From DASUAS01 sp963756895 (GTDB lineage: Bacteria; Actinomycetota; Acidimicrobiia; IMCC26256; DASPTH01): 64,000 bases of DNA. The notes below the pieces were generated by a model. It made no database searches. It was not told the DNA's origin and saw only the letters and a list, made by a program, of their open reading frames with translations. Position 1 is the stretch's first letter; every line of letters starts with the position of its first letter. The stretch is from NCBI GenBank assembly GCA_963756895.1, contig CAVWPI010000008.1:558001-622000 (forward strand). Reading direction: 5' to 3'. Positions 45,890-55,705 of this stretch are shown here, piece by piece. Both the position numbers and the translations under genes were made by a program.

Positions 45890-47473
45890 TCAGTCGAGCT
45901 CGATGGCGCGGGCGTCGACGACGCCTTCGGTGGCGCGCAGCTCACCGACGACCTCGGGCTCGACCGGCGTGGACGTGGCGAGGAGCATGAGCGACACGTC
46001 GCCCGCCGGGCCCCTGCCGAGATCCATCTCGTCGATGTTGATGCCGTGGTCGCCCACGATGGTGGCGACGCGCCCGACCATGCCCGGCTTGTCGATGTTG
46101 CGCACGACCAGCATGTGACTCGACGGCGGCAGGTCGACGATGTAGTCGTCGATGGCCACGACGCGCGGGGCGTCCTGCTTCCCGTAGAGGGTGCCCGCCA
46201 CGTGCGTGCTCCGCTCGCTGTTGTGACCCCGTAGCTCGATCAGGTTCACGTAGTCGCGCGCGGACGAGGACGTGGTCTCGCGCACCACGAGCCCGCGCTC
46301 CTCGGCGAGCTGCGGCGCATTGACGAACGACACCGGCTCGTCGACGACCGGACCGAGCACGCCCTTGAGCACCGACAGCGTGAGCACCCGGCAGTCGTAG
46401 TCGGCGATCTGTCCTTCGTAGGAGATCTCGAGCGTGTCGACGGTGCCGCCCGCCACCGCGGTGAACATGCGGCCCAGCCGCTCGGCGAGCGGCATGAACG
46501 GTTGCACCGTTGCGCTCGCTTCCGTGGCCGCGAGGTTGACCGCGAACGGCACGAACTCGCCGCGCAGCGCGAGCACGACCTGCTCCGCGATCGTCTGCCC
46601 CGCCTTGTCCTGCGCCTCCGCCGTCGACGCGCCGAGGTGCGGCGTGACCACGACGGTGTCGAGCTCGAACAGCGGTGACTCGGTGGTGGGTTCCGCGGCG
46701 AACACGTCGAGCGCGGCACCCGCGATCACACCGTTGCGCACGGCGTCGGCCAGTGCGGCTTCGTCGACGATCCCGCCGCGGGCCGTGTTGACGATCCGGA
46801 GCGTCGGTTTGGCGTGTGCGAGCAGCTCGGCCGAGATGAGCCCGATGGTGTCGGCGGTCTTCGGCAAGTGGATGGTGAGGAAATCGGCCCTCGCCACGAG
46901 CTCCTCGACCGTCGGCACGAGGTCGACGCCGAGCTGACGGGCGCGATCGGCGCTCACGTACGGGTCGTAGGCCGCCAGCTGCATCCCGAACACGTTCGCA
47001 CGTTGCGCGACGAGCACGCCCACACGGCCGAGGCCCACGATGGCGAGCGTCTTGTTGTGCAGCTCGACGCCCTCCCACCGGGTGCGGTTCCACTGGTGGT
47101 TGCGGAGATCGCGGTCGGCCTGGGGCACGTTGCGGGCCTGGGCGAGCAGCAGGGCGATGGTGTGCTCGGCCGCGGACAGCACGTTGGACTGGGGCGCGTT
47201 GACGACCATGACCCCACGCCGGGTGGAGGCCTCGACGTCGACGTTGTCGAGCCCGATGCCGGCCCGCCCGACGACCACGAGCTCGTCGCCCGCTTCGAGC
47301 ACCTCGGCGGTGACCTGGGTGGCGCTGCGGATCACCAGCGCCGACGCGCCGCGGACCGCCTCGAGCAGCTCGCCCGGCGACAGGCCGAGCCGGACGTCGA
47401 CCTCGAGCCCGGCGGCGCGCATGGCCTCCAGCCCGCTGTCGGCGAGCTGCTCACTGACCAGGACGCGCTTCAT
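45890..47473 (-). CDS. serA: D-3-phosphoglycerate dehydrogenase
   Basis: An intact 527-residue protein: VVGRAGIGLDNVDVEASTRR, NAD-binding LAIVGLGRVGVLVAQRA, catalytic Arg/Glu/His in NTARGGIVDEAAL, DVFAAEP and VVTPHLGASTAEAQDKAG; then the intervening domain and a C-terminal ACT domain (RNIDKPGMVGRVATIVGDHG) for serine feedback. First step of serine synthesis from 3-phosphoglycerate. Confidence 0.96.
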   Translation of the reverse strand: MKRVLVSEQLADSGLEAMRAAGLEVDVRLGLSPGELLEAVRGASALVIRSATQVTAEVLEAGDELVVVGRAGIGLDNVDVEASTRRGVMVVNAPQSNVLSAAEHTIALLLAQARNVPQADRDLRNHQWNRTRWEGVELHNKTLAIVGLGRVGVLVAQRANVFGMQLAAYDPYVSADRARQLGVDLVPTVEELVARADFLTIHLPKTADTIGLISAELLAHAKPTLRIVNTARGGIVDEAALADAVRNGVIAGAALDVFAAEPTTESPLFELDTVVVTPHLGASTAEAQDKAGQTIAEQVVLALRGEFVPFAVNLAATEASATVQPFMPLAERLGRMFTAVAGGTVDTLEISYEGQIADYDCRVLTLSVLKGVLGPVVDEPVSFVNAPQLAEERGLVVRETTSSSARDYVNLIELRGHNSERSTHVAGTLYGKQDAPRVVAIDDYIVDLPPSSHMLVVRNIDKPGMVGRVATIVGDHGINIDEMDLGRGPAGDVSLMLLATSTPVEPEVVGELRATEGVVDARAIELD

Positions 47474-47527
47474 CGCTCCATCACCGGGTCGAGGCTATTC
47501 GCGGCTCCGGGCGCGGCCCGGAACGAT

Positions 47528-48109
47528 TCAGCCGGTGAACGTGGGGGCGGCAACCACTCCGGCAGCCGGGATCGGCTGCGGGTCGCCGAACGTGTTGGCG
47601 ACCGTGACCGTGGCCTCTTGGCTCTCGGCCAGGATGTTCACCTGCAACGGCGCCACTTGCGGGCCGGCGGTCGCGCACGGTTCGCCGGCCACCTGCTGGG
47701 CCGAGAATCCGCCCGAGGGCACGATCGGCTCCTCCTCGATCTCGCCCGGGACGCCGACGCACGAGTAGCTCACCGTGGCCGCGCCACCCGTCGTCGTCTC
47801 GGTCACGGTGCACGCGCCCGGACCGTTGCTGAAGCTCAACGTGTCGGCCGAGGTCGGCTGTCCCGCGGCGTCGAAGGTGACGGTGGCGGTGGTCGTGCCG
47901 CCGTCACCGTTGTCGATCTCGGCGCCGTCGAAGCAGTTGACCGTGACCGTGAACGTGGTGCCCGCAGGTACCGGTCCGCTGACCGTCTTCACGATGGTGA
48001 GCGGCGCCTGGAGCTGCTGGGTGCCGGCCTGGGCCACGGGGCCGAACCCGAGGACGCCGAGGGCGACCGCGGAACCGAGCAGGATCGAATGACGAACGTG
48101 ACGACGCAC
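47528..48109 (-). CDS. Secreted protein with SpaA/DUF5979-like beta-sandwich
   Basis: A 193-residue protein with signal peptide (RRHVRHSILLGSAVALGVLG ... VAQAG). The mature part is Thr/Val-rich: APLTIVKTVSGPVPAGTTFT, SNGPGACTVTETTTGGAATV and TVTVANTFGDPQPIP resemble pilin-like SpaA/DUF5979 Ig-type domains. It has three Cys after the signal. Probably cell-surface or secreted; no function assigned. Intact. Confidence 0.65.
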   Translation of the reverse strand: MRRHVRHSILLGSAVALGVLGFGPVAQAGTQQLQAPLTIVKTVSGPVPAGTTFTVTVNCFDGAEIDNGDGGTTTATVTFDAAGQPTSADTLSFSNGPGACTVTETTTGGAATVSYSCVGVPGEIEEEPIVPSGGFSAQQVAGEPCATAGPQVAPLQVNILAESQEATVTVANTFGDPQPIPAAGVVAAPTFTG

Positions 48110-48147
48110 CGTTTTCCCTCCAGAGCCGGACGAATCCCGCGAGACCC

Positions 48148-49350
48148 TCAGCGCGTGAGCAGCTTGGCGATGCGCTCCACGCCCTCGACCAGCGCGTCGT
48201 CGGCGAGCGCGAAGCTCAGCCGTGCGTACCCCGGGGCGCCGAACGCCTCGCCGGGCACGATGGCGACCCGGGCCTCCTCGAGGATCACCTCGGACAGCTC
48301 GAGCGTGGTCGCGGGCGTGCGGCCCGCCATCTCACGACCGAGCACGCCCTCGAACGACGGGAAGCAGTAGAACGCGCCCTGCGGTTCGAGACAGGTGACG
48401 TCGGGGATGGCGACGAGCAACTCGTGCATGAGCCGGCCCCGCCGGTCGAAGGCGGCGCGCATCTCGGCGACCGCGTCGAGGTCGCCGGCGACGGCCGCGA
48501 GCGCGGCGCGCTGGCTCACGTCGGCCACGTTCGACGTCTGGTGCGACTGCAGGTTCACGGCCGCCCGGGTGAAGTCGGCGGGACCGATGGTCCAGCCCAC
48601 GCGCCAGCCCGTCATCGCGTAGGTCTTGGCGACGCCGTTGAGCACGACGCACTGCTCGGCGAGCTCGGGTACCACCACCGGCATCGACGTGAACTCGTGG
48701 CCGCCGTAGGTGAGGTGCTCGTAGATCTCGTCGGTGAACACCCAGATGCCGTGCTCGAGGGCCCAGCGTCCGATGGCCTCCACCTCCGCGCGCGGATAGA
48801 CCGCGCCGGTGGGGTTGCTCGGCGACACGAACAGGAGCACCTTCGTTCGGGGCGTGCGCGCCGCTTCCAGCTGCTCGACGGTGACGCGGAACTCGGCCGA
48901 CTCGGGCGCGAACACCTCGACCGGCACGCCGTCGGCGAGCTTCACCGCTTCGGGGTAGGTGGTCCAGTACGGCGCGGGGATGATGACCTCGTCACCCGGG
49001 TCGAGCAGCACCTGGAAGGCGTTGTAGACCGCGTGCTTGCCACCGTTGGTGACGACGACCTGGCTGGCGTCGACCTCGTAGCCGGAGTCGCGGCGCGTCT
49101 TCTCGGCGATGGCGGCGCGCAGCTCGGGCAGGCCCGCCGCCGGCGTGTACTTGTGGTTGCGCGGATCGGCGCACGCGGCCGCGGCTGCCTCGACGATGCG
49201 CGCCGGCGTCGGGAAGTCGGGCTCGCCCGCGCCGAAGCCGACGACGTCCTCGCCCGCGGCCTGCAGGGCCTTGGCCTTGGCGTCGACCGCCAGGGTGGCG
49301 GACTCGGTGATGGCGTCGACCCGGCGGGAGATGCGGCTCATGGCGCCCAT
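48148..49350 (-). CDS. aspC: Class I pyridoxal-phosphate aminotransferase (aspartate aminotransferase type)
   Basis: An intact 400-residue fold-type I enzyme: ISRRVDAITESATLAVDAKA, VGFGAGEPDFPTPARI, KYTPAAGLPELRAAIAEKTR, SPSNPTGAVYPRAEVEAIG, FTDEIYEHLTYGG and the PLP lysine in LNGVAKTYAMTGWRVGW. This is the Thermus-type AspAT subfamily. An ATG three codons downstream (49341) is an equally good start. Confidence 0.9.
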   Translation of the reverse strand: MGAMSRISRRVDAITESATLAVDAKAKALQAAGEDVVGFGAGEPDFPTPARIVEAAAAACADPRNHKYTPAAGLPELRAAIAEKTRRDSGYEVDASQVVVTNGGKHAVYNAFQVLLDPGDEVIIPAPYWTTYPEAVKLADGVPVEVFAPESAEFRVTVEQLEAARTPRTKVLLFVSPSNPTGAVYPRAEVEAIGRWALEHGIWVFTDEIYEHLTYGGHEFTSMPVVVPELAEQCVVLNGVAKTYAMTGWRVGWTIGPADFTRAAVNLQSHQTSNVADVSQRAALAAVAGDLDAVAEMRAAFDRRGRLMHELLVAIPDVTCLEPQGAFYCFPSFEGVLGREMAGRTPATTLELSEVILEEARVAIVPGEAFGAPGYARLSFALADDALVEGVERIAKLLTR

Positions 49351-49411
49351 GGTCGCGCGCCGAACCCGCGCCCACTCAATCGTTTCGAGCGGGCGTTTCG
49401 AGCGGGGCGAC

Positions 49412-50578
49412 TCAGGCGGGAACGGCCTCGCCGGAGAAGTTCGGGAGGTCGGCGAGGCGGGGGTCGTTGGAGAAGATCTCGACCACCGGGATCTGGAGGC
49501 CGAGGCGACGCTGGATCACGCGGATCTCGTTCTCCTGGTTCCAGAGCATGAGGGTGACGGCCACGCCGCTCTCGCCCGCCCGTGCGGTGCGACCCGAGCG
49601 GTGGAGGTAGGCCTTCTCGTCCTCGGGCGGGTCGTAGTGGATCACGACGTCGACGCCGTCGACGTGGATGCCACGGGCAGCGACGTCGGTGGCCACGAGC
49701 ACCTTCACCTTGCCCGACGTGAAGTCGGCCAACGCCTTCTCGCGCGCGCCCTGCCGCAGGTCGCCGTGGATGGCGAGTGCGCGCACGCCCTCGCGACCCA
49801 GCTGCTCCACCAGCCGGTCGGCGCCGCGCTTGGTGCGCATGAACATCATGGTGCGGCTGTTGGCGTTGGCGATCGCCGCCGCCACCTTCACCTTGTCCAT
49901 CTGGTGGATGGCGAGGAAGACGTGGTCCATCTCGTCGACGGTGGGCTCGTCCTCACCCGTCTCGTGCGAGACGGGGTCGTTCATGTAGCGGTCGACCAGG
50001 CGCTTGACCGCACCGTCGAGCGTGGCCGAGAAGAGCATCGTCTGGTGTGGCGCGGTGATGCCGTAGAGGATCTTCTGGACCTGAGGCATGAAGCCCATGT
50101 CGGCCATGCGGTCGGCTTCGTCGACCACCAGCACCTCGACCGCCGCGAGCGACAGCTCCTTGCGCTCGAGCAGGTCGATGAGGCGCCCGGGGGTGCCGAC
50201 GACGACGTCGACACCCTTTTGCAGGGCGGTGATCTGCGCGTCCATCGACACGCCGCCGTAGACGGCCCGCACCTTGAGGTCGCGCACCTCGCCGAGCGGG
50301 CGGAGCGCATCGGTGACCTGGGTCGCCAGCTCGCGGGTCGGGACGAGGATCAGGGCCTTGGGCCTGCGGGGGTCGGCCTTGCCGATGCGCCCGAGGAGGG
50401 GAAGGCCGAAGGCCAGGGTCTTGCCCGAGCCGGTCTTGGCCTTGCCGAGCACGTCGCGCCCGGCGAGGGCGTCGGCGATGGTGAGCTCCTGGATCGGGAA
50501 GGGCTCGGTGATGCCCTGGCGCGCCAGGGACGCGACCAGGTCGGCGTGCAGGCCGAGGCCCGCGAAGGTTGCGGTCAT
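49412..50578 (-). CDS. DEAD-box RNA helicase
   Basis: An intact 388-residue helicase: Q-motif FAGLGLHADLVASLARQGI, motif I AKTGSGKT, Ia PTRELATQ, II VDEADRM (VDEAD), III FSATLDG, IV MMFMRTKRGADRL, V VATDVAARGIHV, VI HRSGRTARAG. Probably acts in ribosome assembly or RNA turnover, often in the cold. The ATG at 50578 is preceded by a long leader (next entry). Confidence 0.93.
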   Translation of the reverse strand: MTATFAGLGLHADLVASLARQGITEPFPIQELTIADALAGRDVLGKAKTGSGKTLAFGLPLLGRIGKADPRRPKALILVPTRELATQVTDALRPLGEVRDLKVRAVYGGVSMDAQITALQKGVDVVVGTPGRLIDLLERKELSLAAVEVLVVDEADRMADMGFMPQVQKILYGITAPHQTMLFSATLDGAVKRLVDRYMNDPVSHETGEDEPTVDEMDHVFLAIHQMDKVKVAAAIANANSRTMMFMRTKRGADRLVEQLGREGVRALAIHGDLRQGAREKALADFTSGKVKVLVATDVAARGIHVDGVDVVIHYDPPEDEKAYLHRSGRTARAGESGVAVTLMLWNQENEIRVIQRRLGLQIPVVEIFSNDPRLADLPNFSGEAVPA

Positions 50579-50898
50579 TGCTGTGGTACTCGCTTTCGTC
50601 GAATCGGCACGGAGTGCCCGCCACACTGCGCCCCGTGGTTCCGGGGTGGCGGTGGGTCGAACCTCGGTGCCGCGACGCAAGCCGGTTGACCAGCAACGCT
50701 GAACGATGAGGAAGGACCCGCGAGTGCCTCCCACCCGGGACAGGGGGCAGGGTGCTACTCGCCAGGAGACAGCCTACTCCGCTTTCGACCCCGGGCCTCG
50801 CACCCCGGCCCGGCCGGCGGACAGGCGGGGCGCGGCCGGCTGAGAAGTTCCTGAGCGATCGTGCCGCGGGACCGCTCCCGGACCGGCACACTGCAGGG
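50579..50898. other. Divergent intergenic region between helicase and response regulator
   Basis: 320 bp without a credible gene. It holds a hairpin CCGGGCC / GGCCCGG (50791-50813) on the response-regulator side and CCCCG / CGGGG (50631-50646) on the helicase side. Both promoters must lie here, but I cannot define them. A long helicase leader would fit cold-type control (inference). Confidence 0.55.
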
Positions 50899-51573
50899 GT
50901 GCGCGTCCTGGTGGTCGAAGACGAGGAACTGCTCGCCGCGGCGGTGGCCGACGGCCTGATCGCGGAGGGCTTCGACGTCGACGTGTCCCACGACGGCCCC
51001 GACGGCCTGTGGCGGGCCCGGGAGGGCTCCTACGACGCCATCGTGCTCGACGTGCTCCTCCCGGGGATGCACGGCTACAAGGTGTGCCGCACCCTGCGGG
51101 ACGAGGGGGTGTGGACGCCGATCCTCATCCTGACCGCCAAGGACGGCGAGTACGACGAGGCCGAGGCCCTCGACACCGGCGCCGACGACTTCCTCTCCAA
51201 GCCGTTCTCGTTCGTGGTCCTGTTGGCCCGGCTGCGGGCGCTGATCCGCCGGGGTGCGCCCCCGCGCCCGACGGTCCTCACGGTGGGCTCGCTCGAGCTC
51301 GACCCCGGCGCGCGCCGCTGCCGCCGGAAGGAGACCGACGTGCGTCTGACCGCGCGCGAGTTCGCGCTGCTCGAGTACCTCGTGCGCAAGGACGGCAACG
51401 TGGCGTCGAAGGCGGAGATCCTCGACCACGTGTGGGGCATCGACTTCGCCGGCGACCCCAACGTCGTCGAGGTGTACGTCGGCTACCTCCGCAAGAAGAT
51501 CGACGCCCCGTTCGGCGTCGAGACGATCAAGACCGTCCGCGGCGCGGGCTACCAGCTCCTCCCCGATGCCTGA
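50899..51573 (+). CDS. OmpR-family response regulator
   Basis: An intact 224-residue protein. Receiver: VRVLVVEDEELLAAAV (acidic pair), phosphoacceptor Asp in AIVLDVLLPGMHG, Thr in LILTAKDGEY, Lys in FLSKPFS. Winged helix: RLTAREFALLEYLVRKDG, VEVYVGYLRKKIDAPFG, IKTVRGAGYQL. GTG start at 50899. Overlaps the histidine kinase start by 8 bp, its cognate partner. Confidence 0.95.
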   Translation: MRVLVVEDEELLAAAVADGLIAEGFDVDVSHDGPDGLWRAREGSYDAIVLDVLLPGMHGYKVCRTLRDEGVWTPILILTAKDGEYDEAEALDTGADDFLSKPFSFVVLLARLRALIRRGAPPRPTVLTVGSLELDPGARRCRRKETDVRLTAREFALLEYLVRKDGNVASKAEILDHVWGIDFAGDPNVVEVYVGYLRKKIDAPFGVETIKTVRGAGYQLLPDA

Positions 51574-52843
51574 CGAGAAATCGGAACCGACGCGGCGCTG
51601 GTTCCCGCAGACGGTTCGGGTCCGCCTGACGATCGTCGCCACCCTCGCGTTCGCAGTGACGATCAGCCTCGCTGCGTTCGGCCTTGTTCGACTGGTGCAC
51701 AACAACCTCCTCGACAAGATCGACCAGACGAACCAGAGCCAGCTCGACCGCTTGCAGAGCGCCTACGACCGCGGTGAGTTCAGGCCGCAGAGCGAAGCGA
51801 ACTACTTCTGCGGGTACGACTTCAGAGGCCAAGTCGTCTGCACCCCAGCACCTCCCTCGCAGCGCAACGGCACCGAAGCCGCACAGCGGGAAGTGGGCAA
51901 CATCACGCTCGTCTCGCAACAGTCGACGGCGGCCGTGAACAGCACCGTCGACTCGGTGACCGACGTGCTCCTCGTCGTCGTGCCATCAATGATCGCGCTC
52001 GTCGCGCTCGCGGCCTGGTATTTCACCGGACGCGCGCTCAAGCCCGTCGAGGCGATCCGGCTCGAGGCGGAGTCGATCACCGGCGCGACGATGGACCGGC
52101 GGGTGCCCGAGCCCGACACCGACGACGAGGTGGGGCGACTTGCCCGCACGATGAACGCGATGCTCGACCGGCTGGAGACGTCGGCACAGAAGCAACGCCA
52201 GTTCGTATCCGACGCGTCGCACGAGTTGCGCAGCCCGATCGCGTCGATCCGCACCAACCTCGAGGTCGCGCTCCACAACCCCGAGCGCAGCGACTGGCCC
52301 GCGGTCGCCCAGCGGGCGCTGGCCGAGGACGTGCGCATGGAGGACACCGTGAGCGAGCTGCTCGACCTGGCCCGGCTCGACGAGGCCGAAGGACCCGCGC
52401 CGCTCGACACGCTGCCCGAGATCGACCTCGACGAGCTCGTGCTCGACGACACCGTGCAGCAGCGACGGGTGCCCGTCGACACGGGCAAGGTGTCGGCCGG
52501 GCGAGTGCACGGCCGTCGCGACCAGCTCCAGCGCGTGGTGCGCAACCTGCTCGACAACGCGGCCCGCCACGCGTCCACCACCGTGGCGGTCGGGCTGCAG
52601 ACCGACGACCGCACGGTGGAGCTCACCGTCGATGATGACGGACCCGGCATCCCGGTCGAAGAGCGCGAGCTCGTGTTCGAGCGCTTCACCCGCCTCGACG
52701 ACGGTCGCGCCCGCGACGCCGGTGGCCTCGGGCTCGGGTTGGCGATGGTGAAGTCGATCACGGAGCACCACGGCGGGACGGTCGTGATCGAGGACGCGCC
52801 CATCGGTGGCGCCCGCCTGCGCGTGAACCTCCCGGCGGTCTGA
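51566..52843 (+). CDS. Sensor histidine kinase
   Basis: An intact 425-residue kinase. Transmembrane segments at about residues 20-42 and 134-154 flank an extracytoplasmic domain of about 90 residues with two Cys (YFCGYDFRGQVVC). HAMP region about 155-205, H-box FVSDASHELRSPIASIRTNL, N-box RVVRNLLDNAARHAS, G1 DDDGPGIP, G2 GLGLGLAMVK. The signal is unknown. Its stop overlaps the next start (TGATG). Confidence 0.95.
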   Translation: MPDEKSEPTRRWFPQTVRVRLTIVATLAFAVTISLAAFGLVRLVHNNLLDKIDQTNQSQLDRLQSAYDRGEFRPQSEANYFCGYDFRGQVVCTPAPPSQRNGTEAAQREVGNITLVSQQSTAAVNSTVDSVTDVLLVVVPSMIALVALAAWYFTGRALKPVEAIRLEAESITGATMDRRVPEPDTDDEVGRLARTMNAMLDRLETSAQKQRQFVSDASHELRSPIASIRTNLEVALHNPERSDWPAVAQRALAEDVRMEDTVSELLDLARLDEAEGPAPLDTLPEIDLDELVLDDTVQQRRVPVDTGKVSAGRVHGRRDQLQRVVRNLLDNAARHASTTVAVGLQTDDRTVELTVDDDGPGIPVEERELVFERFTRLDDGRARDAGGLGLGLAMVKSITEHHGGTVVIEDAPIGGARLRVNLPAV

Positions 52844-53571
52844 TGCCCGAACTGAAGATCACCAGCTTCAACTGCCACGCGGGCCTGCAGGCTCGTCGCA
52901 ACGGCGGGTGCGAGCCCTATGACCTCGACGCGGTCCTACGCGGCTTCGACGCCGACGTGATCGTGGTGCAGGAGTCGTGGACCCCCGACCACGGCCGGTC
53001 GGCGGTGCAGGCGTTCGGCGAATCGATCGGCGCCGAGGTGCTCGAGCTGCGCTTCGGCCGGGCCCGCCTCGAACCCTGGCCCCACGTCCCCCGTGACGGT
53101 GACGGCGTGGGCGACGTGGGCGTGGCGATCGTGAGCCGCATCCCCGCCGAGGTGCGCGGCCGCCTCGCGGTCGGCACCGTGCCCGGCGATCCCACGCCCG
53201 AGCGCGGCGGCCTGCACGTGCTCCTCGACGTCGACGGCACGCCGGTCGACCTCGTGGGCGTGCATCTCACGTCCCGGCTCCCCTACGGCCCGCCCACGCA
53301 GCTGCGCCGGCTCCTGCCCCAGCTTCCCGGTGACGAGCGCACCGTCGTCGTCGCCGGCGACTGCAACTTCTGGGGTCCCGGGGTCACGGGGTTCCTGCCC
53401 GGGTGGACGCGCACCGTGCGCGGCAGGACGTGGCCGTCGCGCCGTCCGCACAGCCAGATCGACCACATCCTCGTGCGCCGGGACGCCGGCGTCGTGGTGG
53501 TCGACAGCGCAGTGCTGCCCGCGGTCGGTTCCGATCACCGACCGGTGCGGGCAACACTGCGCGTGCCCTGA
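52843..53571 (+). CDS. Endonuclease/exonuclease/phosphatase-family protein
   Basis: An intact 242-residue metal-dependent EEP protein: ITSFNCHAGLQARRNGG (Asn), VIVVQESWTPD (catalytic Glu), LVGVHLTSRLPYGPPTQLRR (His), VVVAGDCNFWGPG (Asp-Asn), SQIDHILVRR and VGSDHRPVRATL (C-terminal Asp-His). May be a nuclease or phosphodiesterase. Start overlaps the kinase stop, so it belongs to the two-component operon. Confidence 0.88.
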   Translation: MPELKITSFNCHAGLQARRNGGCEPYDLDAVLRGFDADVIVVQESWTPDHGRSAVQAFGESIGAEVLELRFGRARLEPWPHVPRDGDGVGDVGVAIVSRIPAEVRGRLAVGTVPGDPTPERGGLHVLLDVDGTPVDLVGVHLTSRLPYGPPTQLRRLLPQLPGDERTVVVAGDCNFWGPGVTGFLPGWTRTVRGRTWPSRRPHSQIDHILVRRDAGVVVVDSAVLPAVGSDHRPVRATLRVP

Positions 53572-53598
53572 CCCCCAGTCCCTGACGAGGATGCGTCG

Positions 53599-53886
53599 TC
53601 AGTCTCCGGTCGTGGGATCGAAGAAGCTCTTGACCTCCGACACCACGTTGGCCGGGAACCCGCCGGTGCCGGCGTGGTCGCGCAGCGACTCGGCGTCCAT
53701 CGCCCGGTAGATGCAGTAGATCTTGTCGGCGGTGACGTAGCTCTGCACCCACTGGACCCGCGGCTTCACGCTGTTCATCTCGGCGATGACCGCGTTGGAC
53801 TTGGTGGCGATGGTGTGCAGCTCGGCCTCGGTGAGCTCGCCGGCCCCCGGCAGCTCCCGCTCGATCACGTAGGTGTGCATGCTCAT
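53599..53886 (-). CDS. DUF4242-family small protein
   Basis: A 95-residue protein: MSMHTYVIERELPGAGELTE, WVQSYVTADKIYCIYRAMDA and the AESLRDHAGTGGFPAN region match the DUF4242 (ferredoxin-like, proposed metal-binding) family. A strong GGAGGA Shine-Dalgarno precedes the ATG at 53886. Function unknown. Intact. Confidence 0.82.
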   Translation of the reverse strand: MSMHTYVIERELPGAGELTEAELHTIATKSNAVIAEMNSVKPRVQWVQSYVTADKIYCIYRAMDAESLRDHAGTGGFPANVVSEVKSFFDPTTGD

Positions 53887-54006
53887 CTCGGTTCCTCCGG
53901 TTGGTGCGTGGGGTGTGTCGGTGTGGCAGTGGCTGACTGCCACTCGCACCGTACGGAGAAAGGGGGTTGTCCGGCATCGGGCGTGATGTGCATTCGCACC
54001 CGGCGG

Positions 54007-55645
54007 TCAGTGCGCAGAATCACCCACGAGCCCGTGCGCGTAGGCGTAGGCGGTCGCCGCCGATCGTGACGACACCCCGAGCTTGGTGAAGATGTTCGAG
54101 AGGTGGCGGGCGACCGTCTTCTCGCTCAGGAAGAGCTCGCCGGCGATCTCCCGGTTGGTGTCGCCGCGGGCCACCAGCGCGAGCACCTCCCGCTCCCGCG
54201 GACTGAGCCCGTGCGTGGTCGCGTCGTCGGCACCCGCACCGTTGCCGTCGAGGGCACGGAGCGCGGCGTCGGCTCCGAGCCGTTCGAAGCACGCGCGAGC
54301 CGCGGCCCGCTCCCGGTCGGCGGCGTCGTCGTCGTCGAGCAGCGCGTAGGCGTCGGCGAGCAGCACCCGGGTGCGCGCCGCCTCGAAGGGCGCGTCGAGC
54401 TCGTTCCACGCGCTGCACGCCGCCCGCAGCGACGCGAGCGCGACGACGCCCTGATTGCGCGCCAGGGCGACGGCGCCCTGGGCGCGGAGTCCGACTCGCG
54501 CGCAGACCGATGCTCTCGAACCGTTGCGCAGTCTCCATCACCTCGTCGGCGGACGCCGCCGCGGTGTCGACGTCGCCCGCCGCGAGCGCGATGTCGACTT
54601 CCGCGGCATGCAGTGGCGCGCGCTCGAGGTGGCTCCCGCCGAACGCGGCGAGGGCGGTGGCGATCGAAGTACACGCCGGATCGACGCGACCCTGCGCCAG
54701 GCGCAGCAGCGCGAGTCCCGGCTGTGGATCGCGTCCCATGTCGTGCGCTTGGCGGTACGCGTCGTCGGCGCCGTCGAGGTCGCCGCGCGCCCGGCGAACC
54801 TCAGCGACCTCGTACCACGCGCCTGCGACCGCGAACACGTCGATGCGCACCATGTCGGTGCACGCCGCCAGCGCCTCCGCCTCGGCCTGTTCCCACGCGC
54901 CCTGCAACTGGAGCATGCCCGCCTGGTGCACGCGGCAGATGCCCGGGTACAGCGACGCGACCGGCAGCGGTGAGCACCATCGCGAGGTGGCGTCGGTCCA
55001 CTCGTGCGCGCGGCGGAGGTCGACGAGCTCGTGGCACGCGTCGAGCAACCCGCAGTAGATCGCACCCGTCCACATCGGTTGCAGACGGTCCGAGAGCGCC
55101 GCGAGCATGGCCTCGTCGAGCAGCGAGAGTCCTTCGGGCACGCGCGCCTGCTTCACCAGGACGCGACCCTCGAAGAAGGTTCCGAGCGCGACGAGCGTCT
55201 CGTCGTCGAAGCGCCGACCGAGCTCCTGCATCCTCCGGGCGCTCGCACCGGCAGCGTCGAGGTCACTCCCCATGAGCGCGGCCACCTCGAGGTAGAGCGG
55301 GTAGCCGTGCTCGGGCCCTTCGTCCTCGTCGGCGAGCAGGCGCAGGGCTCGGGCCTGCCAGCCGTCGGCCTGGGCACCGTCACCCCGCAGACGGAGGAAG
55401 ATCGCGGTCATGAACGCCGAGAGCGCGGCACGGCGCCCGTTGCCGTCGGCGCGGTGGAGCTCGTAGGCGCGCTGGTAGGCGGCGACGGTTTCGTCGGGAC
55501 GACCCACCCAGTGCGCGGAGTCGGCCAGCAGATCGATCTGGGCCGCGCTGAGCGACTCGCACGCGCTCAGGGCGTCGTAGGCCTCCTGCCACGCACGTCG
55601 TTCGTACGCCTCGAGGCCGGCTTCGAGATCGGGCACGCCGGCCAT
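54007..55645 (-). CDS. LuxR-family regulator with TPR-like helical sensor region (one apparent frameshift)
   Basis: About 546 residues. The N-terminal ~430 residues are helical repeats (VPDLEAGLEAYERRAWQEAY, ETVAAYQRAYELHRADGN). The C-terminal LuxR helix-turn-helix is GLSPREREVLALVARGDTNR, LFLSEKTVARHLSNIFTKLG. The break is near 54490 (GLRA / QGAVALARNQGVVALA). No AAA/NACHT ATPase is visible, so it resembles the TPR-type LuxR proteins common in Acidimicrobiia. Divergent from mscR by 60 bp and may regulate it. Confidence 0.86.
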
Positions 55646-55705
55646 TCTGGCAGCCGAGTCACGGGATCGGAGACTGGGGATTGCAACGTGCGGTAGACAG
55701 ACGTC